A DNA stretch of 64,000 bases from Cohnella hashimotonis (GCF_030014955.1 NZ_JAGRPV010000001.1:5704001-5768000), one strand, 5' to 3'. Shown: positions 42,195-50,999, numbered from the stretch's first letter. Notes: generated by a model not told the origin, from the sequence alone. Numbers and translations: made by a program.

Positions 42195-42231
42195 AAAAAC
42201 CTTGAAAGGCGCGAAGCCATTCAAGGTTTTT
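42195..42231 (-). terminator. Terminator of the 107-residue hypothetical gene
   Basis: AAAAACCTTGA (42195-42205) pairs perfectly with TCAAGGTTTTT (42221-42231). On the minus strand the T-run lies directly after the stem, 11 nt past the stop at 42242. Confidence 0.88.
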
Positions 42232-42241
42232 TAACACAATG

Positions 42242-42565
42242 CTATCCCATCCACAAGACGGTATCGTCCGTTTTAAATGCTGATGGTAACTCTTTAACAA
42301 GCAAATCAATCCTGGAAACCATGTATTCCAAATCAGTATCCTGTAAATTAGATTGCGCCCAATTCCTTAACTGCTCCAACTCCATAAGTGTTGATTTCAA
42401 CTGGTCTTTTCTTATCTCTATTCCGTTCCAAATTCCAGTAATGCCCAATTCATCAATTGCAGGTTCCCAAAACTCTGTAAAGAATTTTTCTCCTGAAATT
42501 GGCACTTCAAAACCTAATTCAAATAAATCATCATCTTGATTCATTCTAAACAAACCGACTGACAT
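42242..42565 (-). CDS. Hypothetical acidic protein
   Basis: 107 residues, not recognised. It is acidic and mostly helical after residue 50 (TLMELEQLRNWAQSNLQDTD), with an opening MSVGLFRMNQDDDLFELGFE. Small acidic proteins of this look are frequent among immunity proteins of toxin systems, but no toxin gene is seen beside it. ATG follows GGAGG. It ends at a strong terminator, and a perfect 17-bp inverted repeat lies 50 nt upstream. Confidence 0.7.
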   Translation of the reverse strand: MSVGLFRMNQDDDLFELGFEVPISGEKFFTEFWEPAIDELGITGIWNGIEIRKDQLKSTLMELEQLRNWAQSNLQDTDLEYMVSRIDLLVKELPSAFKTDDTVLWMG

Positions 42566-42614
42566 TATGAGCCTCCAAACTGAGCTGAGAAGTTATAGCC
42601 GACATTCGTCGGGC

Positions 42615-42662
42615 ATGGGATCAAGTTCTTGACATCTGCTAATGGCAAGAACTTGATCCCAT
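42615..42662. repeat. Perfect 17-bp inverted repeat with 14-nt loop
   Basis: ATGGGATCAAGTTCTTG at 42615-42631 is exactly complementary to 42646-42662. No T-run follows on the minus strand, so it is not a typical terminator for the gene at 42759. It could be a regulatory hairpin upstream of the 107-residue gene or the trace of a small mobile repeat. Confidence 0.75.
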
Positions 42663-42722
42663 AAGACAAAAAAGCCGAGACCCTTAAGGCCATGTTTTTG
42701 ACCCCGACACCAAGAAAAAAAG

Positions 42723-42749
42723 CCATAGAGAGAACAGTCCCTCTTGTGG
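42723..42749 (-). terminator. Probable terminator of the gene at 42759
   Basis: On the minus strand CCACAAGAGGG and CTCTCTATGG can pair with one bulge and a mismatch, followed by CTTTTTTT. It is about 10 nt beyond the stop. Confidence 0.55.
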
Positions 42750-42758
42750 TTTTACAAC

Positions 42759-43196
42759 CTATTTCTTTGCTTCTACAGAACTACTTTCTCTTTTTGAAGT
42801 AGTTTTATTCAAATAAAATGATTGGCCCGTTTGATTGTTTAAATTTTCAGCCAATGTGGTTACTTCACACGTAAGCGAAAGATACCGTGCCATCCAAAGT
42901 GAAATATCAAACATTCGGTCATTAAATACTTCTTGGAATGAATCAGTTGTAGTTGCTTCTAGCAAAAATTGATAATCAGGCCATTTATCACTATTCTGCA
43001 TACTTCTTAATTCGACCTCAAAACCAAGAACCTCAGCGTAACCCACTAAATCATAAGGTTCATCTTCCATATTTTCATATCTTAATGTAGATATATTTAG
43101 TCCTTTTTCCATCTTTGTGCCTAAGTCCTGTAAAGTACCTTCAAATTGAATAAATACCTTTGTACGAGCACCATATACTTTGTCTGCCATCTCCAT
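42759..43196 (-). CDS. Hypothetical protein
   Basis: 145 residues, not recognised. It starts MEMADKVYGARTKVFIQFEG and holds a central strand-rich part (DLVGYAEVLGFEVELRS) and an aromatic helix (MFDISLWMARYLSLTCEV), then a charged Ser-rich tail. The fold looks like a small alpha/beta sandwich, as in several immunity or SUKH-like proteins, but this is a guess. ATG follows AGGAGG. It is 25 nt downstream of a truncated nuclease-like gene on the same strand, so the two may once have been a functional pair. Confidence 0.7.
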   Translation of the reverse strand: MEMADKVYGARTKVFIQFEGTLQDLGTKMEKGLNISTLRYENMEDEPYDLVGYAEVLGFEVELRSMQNSDKWPDYQFLLEATTTDSFQEVFNDRMFDISLWMARYLSLTCEVTTLAENLNNQTGQSFYLNKTTSKRESSSVEAKK

Positions 43197-43221
43197 TTTG
43201 ACCTCCTATTTACTCAAAGGC

Positions 43222-43413
43222 TTAAACTCGACTACGACCTTTAACGGAAATCCCGAGCCGCTGACCATCTTGCGCTGCGATAATGTCGATACCGACATGT
43301 TGGACATGCGCACACTCATGGCCCGCCTTTGACAGACAGTACATTACAAGGTGTTCTGCAAAATCGCCGGTTATCTTAGCGTGGTTACTGCTGTATGCCG
43401 TTTGCAGTGTCAT
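43222..43413 (-). pseudogene. Truncated nuclease-like gene (N-terminal 63 residues only)
   Basis: The frame gives MTLQTAYSSNHAKITGDFAE, then HLVMYCLSKAGHECAHVQHV and GIDIIAAQDGQRLGISVKGR before a stop. The D...(x)...SVK-GRSR pattern resembles the first half of a PD-(D/E)XK-type nuclease or resolvase-like protein, which would need 100 or more further residues. The stop comes directly after the putative catalytic lysine, and nothing continues the fold downstream. I therefore call it a remnant; a genuine microprotein is less likely. Confidence 0.55.
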
Positions 43414-43557
43414 AGGGGACTCCTCTTCAGAATTATATTATGTAGGAAGACAGCAATGGCTTGAACAGAGCATAGAAGAAACGCTAAACCGTTCGCTGGC
43501 TATTCTCCTGCTTCTTTCGCATATCGCCGTGATTAGCACAGACGAACTCAGCCAATA

Positions 43558-44817
43558 TTAGCGTTTCACTTGATTCATGTCTTCATCCTCCCAACCTTCC
43601 AATGTCGGCAATAGTTTTACTGGCACAACCATAGAAGGATCATAAATAGCAATTTCCTCAGATTGTCCGCTAAAAAGATACCAGGACTTTCGAATGCTGC
43701 CCCATGTTGTTCCATCCGGGAACGCAGATGCTGACCTTAAATAATGAAATAACTTCTCATTCGTTTGGTACCATTTGCCCTTATCCCCGTCTTGGACAAG
43801 AATGTATATAATATTTGATTTGTCGGACACGATGTCCACAATATTAGCGCCATTTAATGGAGTACCTTTTAAATCAAACTCATATTCCTCGGCATTTTGA
43901 GATAAATTAAATTTCCGAAATGCGTTGGCCGAGGAGTTGAATTGATAGACATACTCGCTGCCTTGACTCATGGACTTGTAACCGGACAAGGTTCGCCACC
44001 CGTCAAACGTTTGCTGAGATGTGAGCGTGAAGTTATCCAGATCGATCTGATACAAGTCGTCCTTACCGTCCGCCGCCCACATAGGATAGGAGTTTCCTAC
44101 CATCGAGCCGAATAAAATCTTCAAATTTTTCAAGGCTGAAGGTTGGAAGAATTGATATCCTGCATATATATCGATACTCGACTTTGTTTTGTCCATCGAC
44201 GTTGTCCGATTTATACTAATGTCCCATACAATGTTCTTGTCAGCATCCAAAATCAGAAATTGATCATCCGCGAACAACTTCATCTCGATATGTTCCCCAA
44301 GCGTCACGGGCAATTTGTAAATCTCGGCTTCTTCATCTCTAACATTCGTTAGGTAATAGGGCGGAAAATAAACCAACTGGTCATCGCTCGTCAATAACCA
44401 ACCTTGGAAGGATTGATTCTCCATTTCGTATGCCTTAGCATGGCTCACGAATTGATTAAACTGAGAATCCGTAAGCCTTTTAATCTCAGGACTTAATTGG
44501 ACATTCGTTAATTCGCTAATTAAAGAATGAGAAAATCGGTTGCCCTGTGCGTTAGTGGAATCCAAGTCCTCGCCGGATTGGCTAAAGTCCATATCGCCTG
44601 ATTCGAGTGACTGCTCTCCCCCGCTCGTGGCGCTTGCAAGGGGATATGAGTCTGAGGACGCTATAGCGCCTGCTTGATTCATTTCTTGATCGTTTTCATC
44701 GTTTTCATACATCTTAGATGCATCGGCAATTCCCCGGGAAGCAAAGTATTGCGAATAAATGATCGCTCCGCTCCCGATAATGAGCAATATTGCAAAGACA
44801 AACAAGTACTTTTTCAT
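43558..44817 (-). CDS. Hypothetical membrane-anchored extracytoplasmic protein
   Basis: 419 residues, not recognised. A single N-terminal helix (YLFVFAILLIIGSGAIIYSQ) is followed by an acidic, Ser-rich linker to about 95 and a domain of about 320 residues with many short strands (DQLVYFPPYYLTNV; DDLYQIDLDNFTLTSQQ; SNIIYILVQDGDKGKWYQ), which may be a beta-propeller. It faces outside the cell. It lies downstream of the 1400-residue gene on the same strand (64-nt gap), so the two may be co-transcribed. Function unknown. Confidence 0.75.
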   Translation of the reverse strand: MKKYLFVFAILLIIGSGAIIYSQYFASRGIADASKMYENDENDQEMNQAGAIASSDSYPLASATSGGEQSLESGDMDFSQSGEDLDSTNAQGNRFSHSLISELTNVQLSPEIKRLTDSQFNQFVSHAKAYEMENQSFQGWLLTSDDQLVYFPPYYLTNVRDEEAEIYKLPVTLGEHIEMKLFADDQFLILDADKNIVWDISINRTTSMDKTKSSIDIYAGYQFFQPSALKNLKILFGSMVGNSYPMWAADGKDDLYQIDLDNFTLTSQQTFDGWRTLSGYKSMSQGSEYVYQFNSSANAFRKFNLSQNAEEYEFDLKGTPLNGANIVDIVSDKSNIIYILVQDGDKGKWYQTNEKLFHYLRSASAFPDGTTWGSIRKSWYLFSGQSEEIAIYDPSMVVPVKLLPTLEGWEDEDMNQVKR

Positions 44818-44881
44818 GAGCAGACTCCGATCGCGTCAACATTTTCAAATATGTTTTTTGAAACGTTTCCGGTTACCGCTA

Positions 44882-47800
44882 TTATAGACCGTCGTGCTTT
44901 ACGAAATTCAACTGCTTTTCCTCCACCGAAACCACACCCTCATCCTCCACCACAAAAGGCGCACTCCCACTCTCCAACTTGGCAGTCGTCTCCAACAAAA
45001 ACTTCCCATCCTTGGAGTACTTCAGCTCGGCAAGTCTGCGCTGCCAATCCGCACGCGACGCTCGCCCGCCATACTCGGAACGCAGGATGTAGGCCAACCA
45101 ATCCGTATCGCACGCGATCTCCGGATGATCACGTTTCACCACGACATGATCATACGATCCCAGCAGCTGAAATCCGCCGCTCTTTCGCAAACAGTCCGTG
45201 AACAGCGCCTCCGTCCAGGCCAAATCCGCTTCCAGCTCCGGCAGATCCAGATCGCTCAACAATTGTGTAATCGTCGTGTACGGCACTCCCTGCAATTCTA
45301 GACCATCCAGCCTCTCCATCACCGCATCGACCAGGTGACGCGCTTTTTCGTCGGTCCAGCCGAAGCGCTTGCGATGGATATATTCGCCGAATTGACCGTC
45401 CCGGTAGAAGTAGATCTCCTTGCTTGCCGCAAGCACCGAGTCGAGCGTCACCGCTCTTGCGCCCACTTCCTCCGTCACCCATTGATAGACGACTTCGCGA
45501 GCAACCTCTGCCTCTTGCTCTTCCAGATACTGCTCGACTAACGTTTGCAGCGTCAACTCTCCTGCCGGATGGTCAGCCGACAAGATGAGCGGATATCGAA
45601 CCATTCGGTACTTGTCCCCTTCCGTCCCCTTCAGCAAATCATACAGGAGAAAGGATGATCCAATTCCAAGCGATGCGCATGAATCCAGCATATCTTCATA
45701 CAGACGATTCACATGGATGACGCCTGTTTCCGCCAACAACTCCTGAAGCTTGTCCGCGATCGGTGCCAAGTCTCTGCCGGTATACGGATAGAATTCCCGC
45801 AGGCCAACGACGCCATGATCTGTACTTACGAAGTCCGGGTCCGTACTGATGGAGAATTCAAGCGTAAACCTCTTCCAACCTCGTTTCCCCACAAATTCAT
45901 CTCGTAAATGCTCGATTTTCATCGGTTCACGATGTTCCCGGATATAGACTTTAATCTGCTCCGCATTGCTAAGCTGGAAGGCGTCGTCGCTATGCCAAAT
46001 ATGCGGAAACTTGTTAGGTGCAAGCTTGCTCGAGCCCAGTTTTCGTAGCATCGTATACAGCGCATACTCCGTAGGGATGCCACCCTCTTGAAGCCGCTCC
46101 TCGAAAATTAAATACAGTCGATTAACCGATATCGGGCTGCGCTTTTCCAGCAATTCCAGCGCTCTGTCCGATACCTCCTGCACAAGCGATTCATCTACAT
46201 GAACGTATTCATGATGGATAAACGCCCCTCTTCCCCACAAATAGGCGATATCCATAAATTCATCTCTCGAAAATACAGCGGCGAAGTCCCGTTCCTTGAC
46301 GTACTCGCTAGGCTTGATGATGTTGGCCAGCGCCATCAATTCCTCTTCTCGCTTATAGACTTCAACACCTTGCGGGAATTGGCGGAGGACCATTTCAACG
46401 ACCTCCCATTTTCGAGAATTTCTTAGGAAGTAGTTGCCTTCCGTCGTCGTCTCCAGGTCGCGCGCAATCAAATTCCAAGCCAGTTGCGAGGGTAAACCTT
46501 CCTCCTGCAATGCTACGTTAACAATTCCCCGTAACGACTCTTCATCCCATACGCGACCTCGTAATCGAACATTCAACTGTTGTCGCAGCGCTTGCTCGAC
46601 ACGATTCACTTCTTCAAGCGTCCGTGTCGTCCACCATCCATAGGATTCCAAATAGATAAGCCCTTCTACTTCTTCAATGACAAGCTCGATCAATCCATTC
46701 CCGAAGCTATCGTTGATGTCCATCGGATAGTAGAAGAATCCATGCTGATCTGTACAAGCCTGGTTCAATGCGCGCTCGAGCTCGATCACATCCGGGTGGA
46801 ACGAACGAAGTACCTTCGGCATAATCTGACGGACGCGTTCTCTCGTCAATCCGAACTTCTGCCCAAGCCATTCTAAAGTTGCCTTTCGGCCTTCTTTTCT
46901 TTCTAGCCAACTGGTGTATACAATTTGCAGATTTCGATTGCTATCGATTGCTTCCTCGGTGAGTTTGGCAGCCAACTTCTCCATCGTTCTCTGTAACGAA
47001 TAATCGATTCGTTCAGAATCGGACATCGCCTCCAATTGCTCCCGCATCAGAATCTCGGATCTGTATTCCTCTAATCTTGCGATCAGCAGTTCCGCAAACT
47101 TATCAATGGAGGTTTTGCCGACACTATCGCCTTTAGAGAGCTGAGTGAGCATCATCGGGAGCAACCCGAGACTTGTTATACCTTGTTCCTCCAGATAGCG
47201 CGTAATTCGCTTGACAGACGGATACTCGGAGGTGGTGATCGGCATCGACAGATCGCTGTCGCTCAGTTCCAGCACCTGATGTCCCCATATTAACTTCTTG
47301 CTTTGACCGGTTGTTTGATCTGCAAAAAGTTTGTTCGATTCGTCTGACGCAACGACTTGCTCCAATTCGCCATTCTTGGAAACAAACCGTTCGAGCTGGC
47401 CCGCCATTTTCTCAAGTGCCCCTGCACCCGCTCCTTTGATGTTCGCCAAGAGGCTGCTTAGATCGTTCGGCAGGTCCCCTAACACCGTAACATTACAGTT
47501 TTCAATCATTCCTTTTAAAAAAGCCGCGCACCCGTAAATAGGCACATCTTGGATCGGAAAAGTCAGCAACTGCGACGGAATCTCGATGACGTAATCCGCA
47601 GATCGGACAATGTGAGACGACTGATCATTAGGTGCAGCTGTGCCAACCGTTTCTTCAGCTGTCGGATGAAGAATATACGGCTGCAGCGCTTTTTGGACAA
47701 CCTCATACCGATGGCGAAGCAGCCATTGAAGCGAATATTGCGGCAATCCTATCAGTTGATCCGATGTGCGAATGCCGAACCGCTCCAACTGACGCACTAC

Positions 47801-49084
47801 ATTGAGAGCAAGTCTATCTTCAAGCTGAAGCCCTGGTGTCAACGAAGGTACCGCTGCCCATTCGTCCGTTCGCTCCAGCTTAATGAATCTGCCCCACTCC
47901 CCGACAAATTCAAATCCATAGAACCACAACTGCACAAGCATGTCGTGGAGCAGCTTGGGCTGCTGCCGGTACAGCTCGTGAAGCCGATCCTCCGACCAAT
48001 CGTTAAAGTAAACAATGCCCAGACTGCCGGCAATCTCGCTCATGCGGCTCGGCTTGTAGGAAGAGACCTCTCGCCACTGAAGGTAGGACGGGACTTTAAC
48101 GGAAGCTTCCGTCTCTGAATTCACCTCAATTTGTTCTCTTCGATCAGGCTGCGCTTCAAGATTCCAGTCCCGCTCGGCATTCGATTGCGTTGTTGAACCT
48201 TCTTCATATTCTTCAAATACTTCTGTATCGAGCGCTGCAGCTGCTTCCTCCTCGGGTACTGCCGCCTCATCCATCTCAGTCCCAGTCGGTGTGGTTGTAT
48301 GTGCCGACACATATCGCCTCTCAGTCGGATCCTTCCCAGTCAGGAACCACGCCGGCTCACGCTTGGTAGATTGGCTTCCACTGCGGGCAAATCGGAAGTA
48401 GAAGCCTTGCTCCTTGAGCGCAAAAAAGGCGTCCTTAAGCTCCCATCCGCCCACGACCCACAAACAACCGCCATGATCTCGCTTGTCGATAATCGATAGC
48501 GATCTATCGGTCAGATAATCCGCGATCTCTATTCCTTGTTCATCTTCTTGCTGAGCCTCCCCTACCTCCATTCGCACCGTTTCGCCGAATCGCTTATCGA
48601 TCAAGGGGAGTTGTTCCTCTACTTCTCGCATTTTTTCCGGGAAGGAGGGCTGCGGTCTCCGATATTCAGGGATGATAGCACCAGGTAATCCGTATGTTTC
48701 CGCGTACCAGGCTGACAACAGATATACGTAACGATCTGCTGTAAGCGAGAGATCAGTCGGAACTTCACTCGGATCATGGGCAGCAGCATCGCCATTAATC
48801 CGGAGCCATTCGAAGCCTTCTCGAATGTCCTCCGAGAGGATGTCTCTTTGAGCGAACAGCTGAAGCCGCTCCACTTGTTGAATCGCATAATCCGGCTCAA
48901 CCTTCTCGATCCCGGCAACAAGCGCCGCCAGCCGTTCTCCGAACAACCGGCCCCGTAGAAGTGCCGGTCTCGGACTCGCCCATACCGCGGCCTCCACTTG
49001 TTCCGCAAGCTCGGCCAGCATCTGGTTGACATGATATAAGAACGCAAAGTATGACAATCTGGTTGCCCCTTTCCAGCGTGACAA
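44882..49084 (-). CDS. Very large multidomain protein with sigma-region-4-like HTH
   Basis: 1400 residues. Residues 1-140 are helical with a DUF4145-like motif (FEWLRINGDAAAHDPSEVP). Two segments resemble RNA-polymerase alpha C-terminal helix-hairpin-helix units: FGIRTSDQLIGLPQYSLQWL near 435 and QGITSLGLLPMMLTQLSKGD near 635. Near 720-770, ATLEWLGQKFGLTRERVRQI is close to sigma-70 region 4. The C-terminal half carries a repeated winged-helix-like unit (ISVNRLYLIFEERLQEGGIP near 1000; VIHVNRLYEDMLDSCASLGI near 1140). There is no ATPase, nuclease or membrane motif that I can see. The HTH array suggests DNA binding. Neighbours are a membrane-anchored protein downstream and a PD-(D/E)XK protein upstream. 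A defence or large regulatory role is only a suggestion. Confidence 0.75.
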   Translation of the reverse strand: MSRWKGATRLSYFAFLYHVNQMLAELAEQVEAAVWASPRPALLRGRLFGERLAALVAGIEKVEPDYAIQQVERLQLFAQRDILSEDIREGFEWLRINGDAAAHDPSEVPTDLSLTADRYVYLLSAWYAETYGLPGAIIPEYRRPQPSFPEKMREVEEQLPLIDKRFGETVRMEVGEAQQEDEQGIEIADYLTDRSLSIIDKRDHGGCLWVVGGWELKDAFFALKEQGFYFRFARSGSQSTKREPAWFLTGKDPTERRYVSAHTTTPTGTEMDEAAVPEEEAAAALDTEVFEEYEEGSTTQSNAERDWNLEAQPDRREQIEVNSETEASVKVPSYLQWREVSSYKPSRMSEIAGSLGIVYFNDWSEDRLHELYRQQPKLLHDMLVQLWFYGFEFVGEWGRFIKLERTDEWAAVPSLTPGLQLEDRLALNVVRQLERFGIRTSDQLIGLPQYSLQWLLRHRYEVVQKALQPYILHPTAEETVGTAAPNDQSSHIVRSADYVIEIPSQLLTFPIQDVPIYGCAAFLKGMIENCNVTVLGDLPNDLSSLLANIKGAGAGALEKMAGQLERFVSKNGELEQVVASDESNKLFADQTTGQSKKLIWGHQVLELSDSDLSMPITTSEYPSVKRITRYLEEQGITSLGLLPMMLTQLSKGDSVGKTSIDKFAELLIARLEEYRSEILMREQLEAMSDSERIDYSLQRTMEKLAAKLTEEAIDSNRNLQIVYTSWLERKEGRKATLEWLGQKFGLTRERVRQIMPKVLRSFHPDVIELERALNQACTDQHGFFYYPMDINDSFGNGLIELVIEEVEGLIYLESYGWWTTRTLEEVNRVEQALRQQLNVRLRGRVWDEESLRGIVNVALQEEGLPSQLAWNLIARDLETTTEGNYFLRNSRKWEVVEMVLRQFPQGVEVYKREEELMALANIIKPSEYVKERDFAAVFSRDEFMDIAYLWGRGAFIHHEYVHVDESLVQEVSDRALELLEKRSPISVNRLYLIFEERLQEGGIPTEYALYTMLRKLGSSKLAPNKFPHIWHSDDAFQLSNAEQIKVYIREHREPMKIEHLRDEFVGKRGWKRFTLEFSISTDPDFVSTDHGVVGLREFYPYTGRDLAPIADKLQELLAETGVIHVNRLYEDMLDSCASLGIGSSFLLYDLLKGTEGDKYRMVRYPLILSADHPAGELTLQTLVEQYLEEQEAEVAREVVYQWVTEEVGARAVTLDSVLAASKEIYFYRDGQFGEYIHRKRFGWTDEKARHLVDAVMERLDGLELQGVPYTTITQLLSDLDLPELEADLAWTEALFTDCLRKSGGFQLLGSYDHVVVKRDHPEIACDTDWLAYILRSEYGGRASRADWQRRLAELKYSKDGKFLLETTAKLESGSAPFVVEDEGVVSVEEKQLNFVKHDGL

Positions 49085-49150
49085 ATTCCTTATTTGAGCA
49101 TAATTACCACTAACATAAAATTCGAGTTTATACGACTTTTTTCCTGCATG

Positions 49151-49178
49151 AAAAAAGCCCTACATGACTGAAGGGCTT
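49151..49178 (-). terminator. Terminator after the lipoprotein gene at 49205
   Basis: AAGCCCT and AGGGCTT (49155-49161 and 49172-49178) pair around a 10-nt loop; on the minus strand TTTTTT follows. It separates the lipoprotein/nuclease-like pair from the 1400-residue gene. Confidence 0.85.
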
Positions 49179-49204
49179 CACTGGGTACACTTCCCCGGCA
49201 TCTT

Positions 49205-49708
49205 CTAACGATCTTGCACAACAATGGTTTTAACAGCCTCATCATGCTCGCTATTAAACACTTCGTTTACCCATTCCCGAACCCGCACATACCACGTGGC
49301 GTCCGCGGAGCTGTAAGTTAATTCATCAATAGCGTAATACGGAAAACCTACATCTCGTATCGCTTGTTGAACGGCCTCTTGTTCCGTTAGCTTGGCAGGG
49401 AGATCAGAAGCTTGAGCAATTACGTTTACCTTCTTAGCCATCAGGTGCGAAGGCATTTCCAGAGAAACAGGTGCCCGAGCGTCCGGAATGACCGTGACTT
49501 TCTGTCCAACTTCCAGGCTCGAAGGGACATTGGAAAACCACATGGGAGGCTGGCCATCCGGACCGGCGGATAGGAGGATCTCTTGATCTTGAATGTCGGT
49601 AATATAGCCGGTCACCTGATCGACCTGTTCGCCCGATTCTCGTTGACTGCATGCGGCCCCAATGAGTGCAATCAAAATGATGAGCCCGAGGCTAAGGATG
49701 TATTTCAT
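49205..49708 (-). CDS. Small lipoprotein (DUF3221/YobA-like)
   Basis: 167 residues from ATG 49708, which begins a lipoprotein signal (MKYILSLGLIILIALIGAAC). The first mature domain, GYITDIQDQEILLSAGPDGQ, then WFSNVPSSLEVGQKVTVIPD, fits the OB-like DUF3221 group of Bacillales lipoproteins; the last part is a YcdB-like cystatin motif (TWYVRVREWVNEVFNS). In-frame GTG 49726 with GGAG 12 nt upstream and TTG 49738 are alternative starts, and both overlap the preceding gene. It probably forms an operon with 49723-50250. Function unknown. Confidence 0.75.
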   Translation of the reverse strand: MKYILSLGLIILIALIGAACSQRESGEQVDQVTGYITDIQDQEILLSAGPDGQPPMWFSNVPSSLEVGQKVTVIPDARAPVSLEMPSHLMAKKVNVIAQASDLPAKLTEQEAVQQAIRDVGFPYYAIDELTYSSADATWYVRVREWVNEVFNSEHDEAVKTIVVQDR

Positions 49709-49722
49709 TCGTGTCGCAACAT

Positions 49723-50250
49723 TCACCGCGACGACCAACTCCAGAAATCAGCCGATGTCCCATTCGCCAACCATTCATTCCTTGTTCTTAAGAGAAATTC
49801 TTTCTTAGGTCTCATGTTTGGATCTGAAATTTTAACAAAAGCTGCATATTCATATTTCAACGTTTCTTCTCGGAAATACCCATTTAGTTTCTCAATGTCG
49901 TATTGCTCCAGACGCTCCGAGACTCCCATTTTCTTAACCTCAACCACTAGCAGATTTTTAGAAGAATCTCTTTTATGTACGATGATATCGGGATAAACGG
50001 ATTTGCGTCCGGATAAAACTTCTTCTTCATCCAGCACATCTGCGAGCCAAGGGATCTGCTTCCTGCCTCCAAGATTCCTGTTATACTCTACGTCAACATT
50101 CCAGTCCTCAAAAAATAGGGTGCCCAGATGAACAGCTAGCCGATGGGTGATCGATCTTTCATTTGAATTGTTGGAAATGATGAGTGAGTCAAAATGGTAC
50201 AGCCTATTCAGTGCATTTCTAAGTCGATTTTCAATAAATTTCTTATCCAC
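49723..50250 (-). CDS. PD-(D/E)XK nuclease-like protein
   Basis: 175 residues. The motif VYPDIIVHKRDSSKNLLVVE followed by VKK places the catalytic Asp, Glu and Lys in the PD-(D/E)XK spacing found in restriction-enzyme and HsdR N-terminal folds. It also has ERSITHRLAVHLGTLFF and IPWLADVLDEEEVLSGRKSV upstream, as in small orphan restriction-like proteins. No methyltransferase or specificity subunit is beside it. The nuclease could be an orphan or act with the large protein at 44882, which is inference. It overlaps or abuts the following lipoprotein gene. Confidence 0.8.
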   Translation of the reverse strand: MDKKFIENRLRNALNRLYHFDSLIISNNSNERSITHRLAVHLGTLFFEDWNVDVEYNRNLGGRKQIPWLADVLDEEEVLSGRKSVYPDIIVHKRDSSKNLLVVEVKKMGVSERLEQYDIEKLNGYFREETLKYEYAAFVKISDPNMRPKKEFLLRTRNEWLANGTSADFWSWSSR

Positions 50251-50321
50251 TTGTACACCTACCCACTTTTTCCCGAGGTTATTTATAACTATTGTAGCAC
50301 GATAAAGTGGAAGAAGCGGAT

Positions 50322-50621
50322 TTATGAATGATCCTCTTCTGGCTTACTCCCATCAGCAATTAGCGCCGCAGCCAACCGAGCGCCATCCTTCACGCCCTCC
50401 ATATACAGACGCTCATTCTCCAGCGCTCGCCTGTACAGATGCCTGTCTTCCCAAGCCATGTACTTGGTAAACTGTATCACATCCATACCGCCGTACAACG
50501 ACGCGAACGCCTCCTGCTCCTCGGCGCGTGCTTGCTGCAACTCCACTCCTACATCGCTGTGGGAAATAATCTCGTCAAGCCGCTGCTGTATGGCATTCCG
50601 AAACCAGTCCGGCACTTCCAT
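50322..50621 (-). CDS. Hypothetical small helical protein paired with a Spo0E-like gene
   Basis: 99 residues from ATG 50621 (an in-frame ATG at 50642 precedes it). The sequence (VPDWFRNAIQQRLDEIISHS; AEEQEAFASLYGGMDVIQFT; KYMAWEDRHLYRRALENERL) is almost wholly helical, with no family I recognise. It follows the Spo0E-like gene directly on the same strand, so the two should be co-expressed and this one may also act in developmental signalling. Confidence 0.7.
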   Translation of the reverse strand: MEVPDWFRNAIQQRLDEIISHSDVGVELQQARAEEQEAFASLYGGMDVIQFTKYMAWEDRHLYRRALENERLYMEGVKDGARLAAALIADGSKPEEDHS

Positions 50622-50645
50622 CCGCCTCCCCCTTCCTTGCATCCA

Positions 50646-50834
50646 TTATGGACGCAGCCGCTTATTGCGTTCCGCCTTCTTCTTATGTAATTGAACGATC
50701 AGCTCGTCCACCTTTCGACTCTGCGCTTGCACCGCCTCGTTCATGTACAACGGTATCCCCTGCTCCAACGACCGCCGCCCCAGCTCGTTTAACTTTCGCT
50801 TTTCCTCCTCATACTGATGGAGTAAGTGGAGCAT
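50646..50834 (-). CDS. Spo0E-like aspartyl-phosphate phosphatase
   Basis: 62 residues from ATG 50834: MLHLLHQYEEEKRKLNELGR, then a second helix with the SRKVDELI motif that corresponds to the SQELD signature of Spo0E-family phosphatases. These two-helix proteins remove phosphate from Spo0A~P and delay sporulation. The length matches the family. An in-frame start at 50852 is possible. It is divergent from the XRE regulator gene, whose palindromic operator lies in the 165-nt gap between them, and it precedes the 99-residue helical gene. Confidence 0.82.
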   Translation of the reverse strand: MLHLLHQYEEEKRKLNELGRRSLEQGIPLYMNEAVQAQSRKVDELIVQLHKKKAERNKRLRP

Positions 50835-50927
50835 GGTTGGCCCTCCCTGCATCGTGTTTAATCGTTTTGTGCTCTTCTAAGATGCGGGCACTTTCATAAA
50901 CTTTACTGCGAAAATCGGTTTATTTCA

Positions 50928-50952
50928 TTTTAATGCGATTATCGCATTAAAA
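50928..50952. promoter_or_regulatory. Perfect 11-3-11 palindrome, likely operator of the XRE regulator
   Basis: TTTTAATGCGA (50928-50938), spacer TTA, and the exact complement at 50942-50952. It lies 48 nt before the XRE gene and between it and the divergent Spo0E-like gene, so one site could control both. Dyad length and the symmetric arms fit a dimeric HTH repressor. Confidence 0.65.
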
Positions 50953-50961
50953 CAACCATAA

Positions 50962-50990
50962 CCTCACTTACAATTTGGCTAAATGTGAGG
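50962..50990 (+). promoter_or_regulatory. Hairpin that can sequester the XRE gene ribosome site
   Basis: CCTCAC (50962-50967) can pair with GTGAGG (50985-50990), and the latter is the Shine-Dalgarno sequence of the ATG at 51000. If the RNA folds, translation would be reduced. The 6-bp stem with a 17-nt loop is modest. Confidence 0.35.
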
Positions 50991-50999
50991 TGCGATCAG

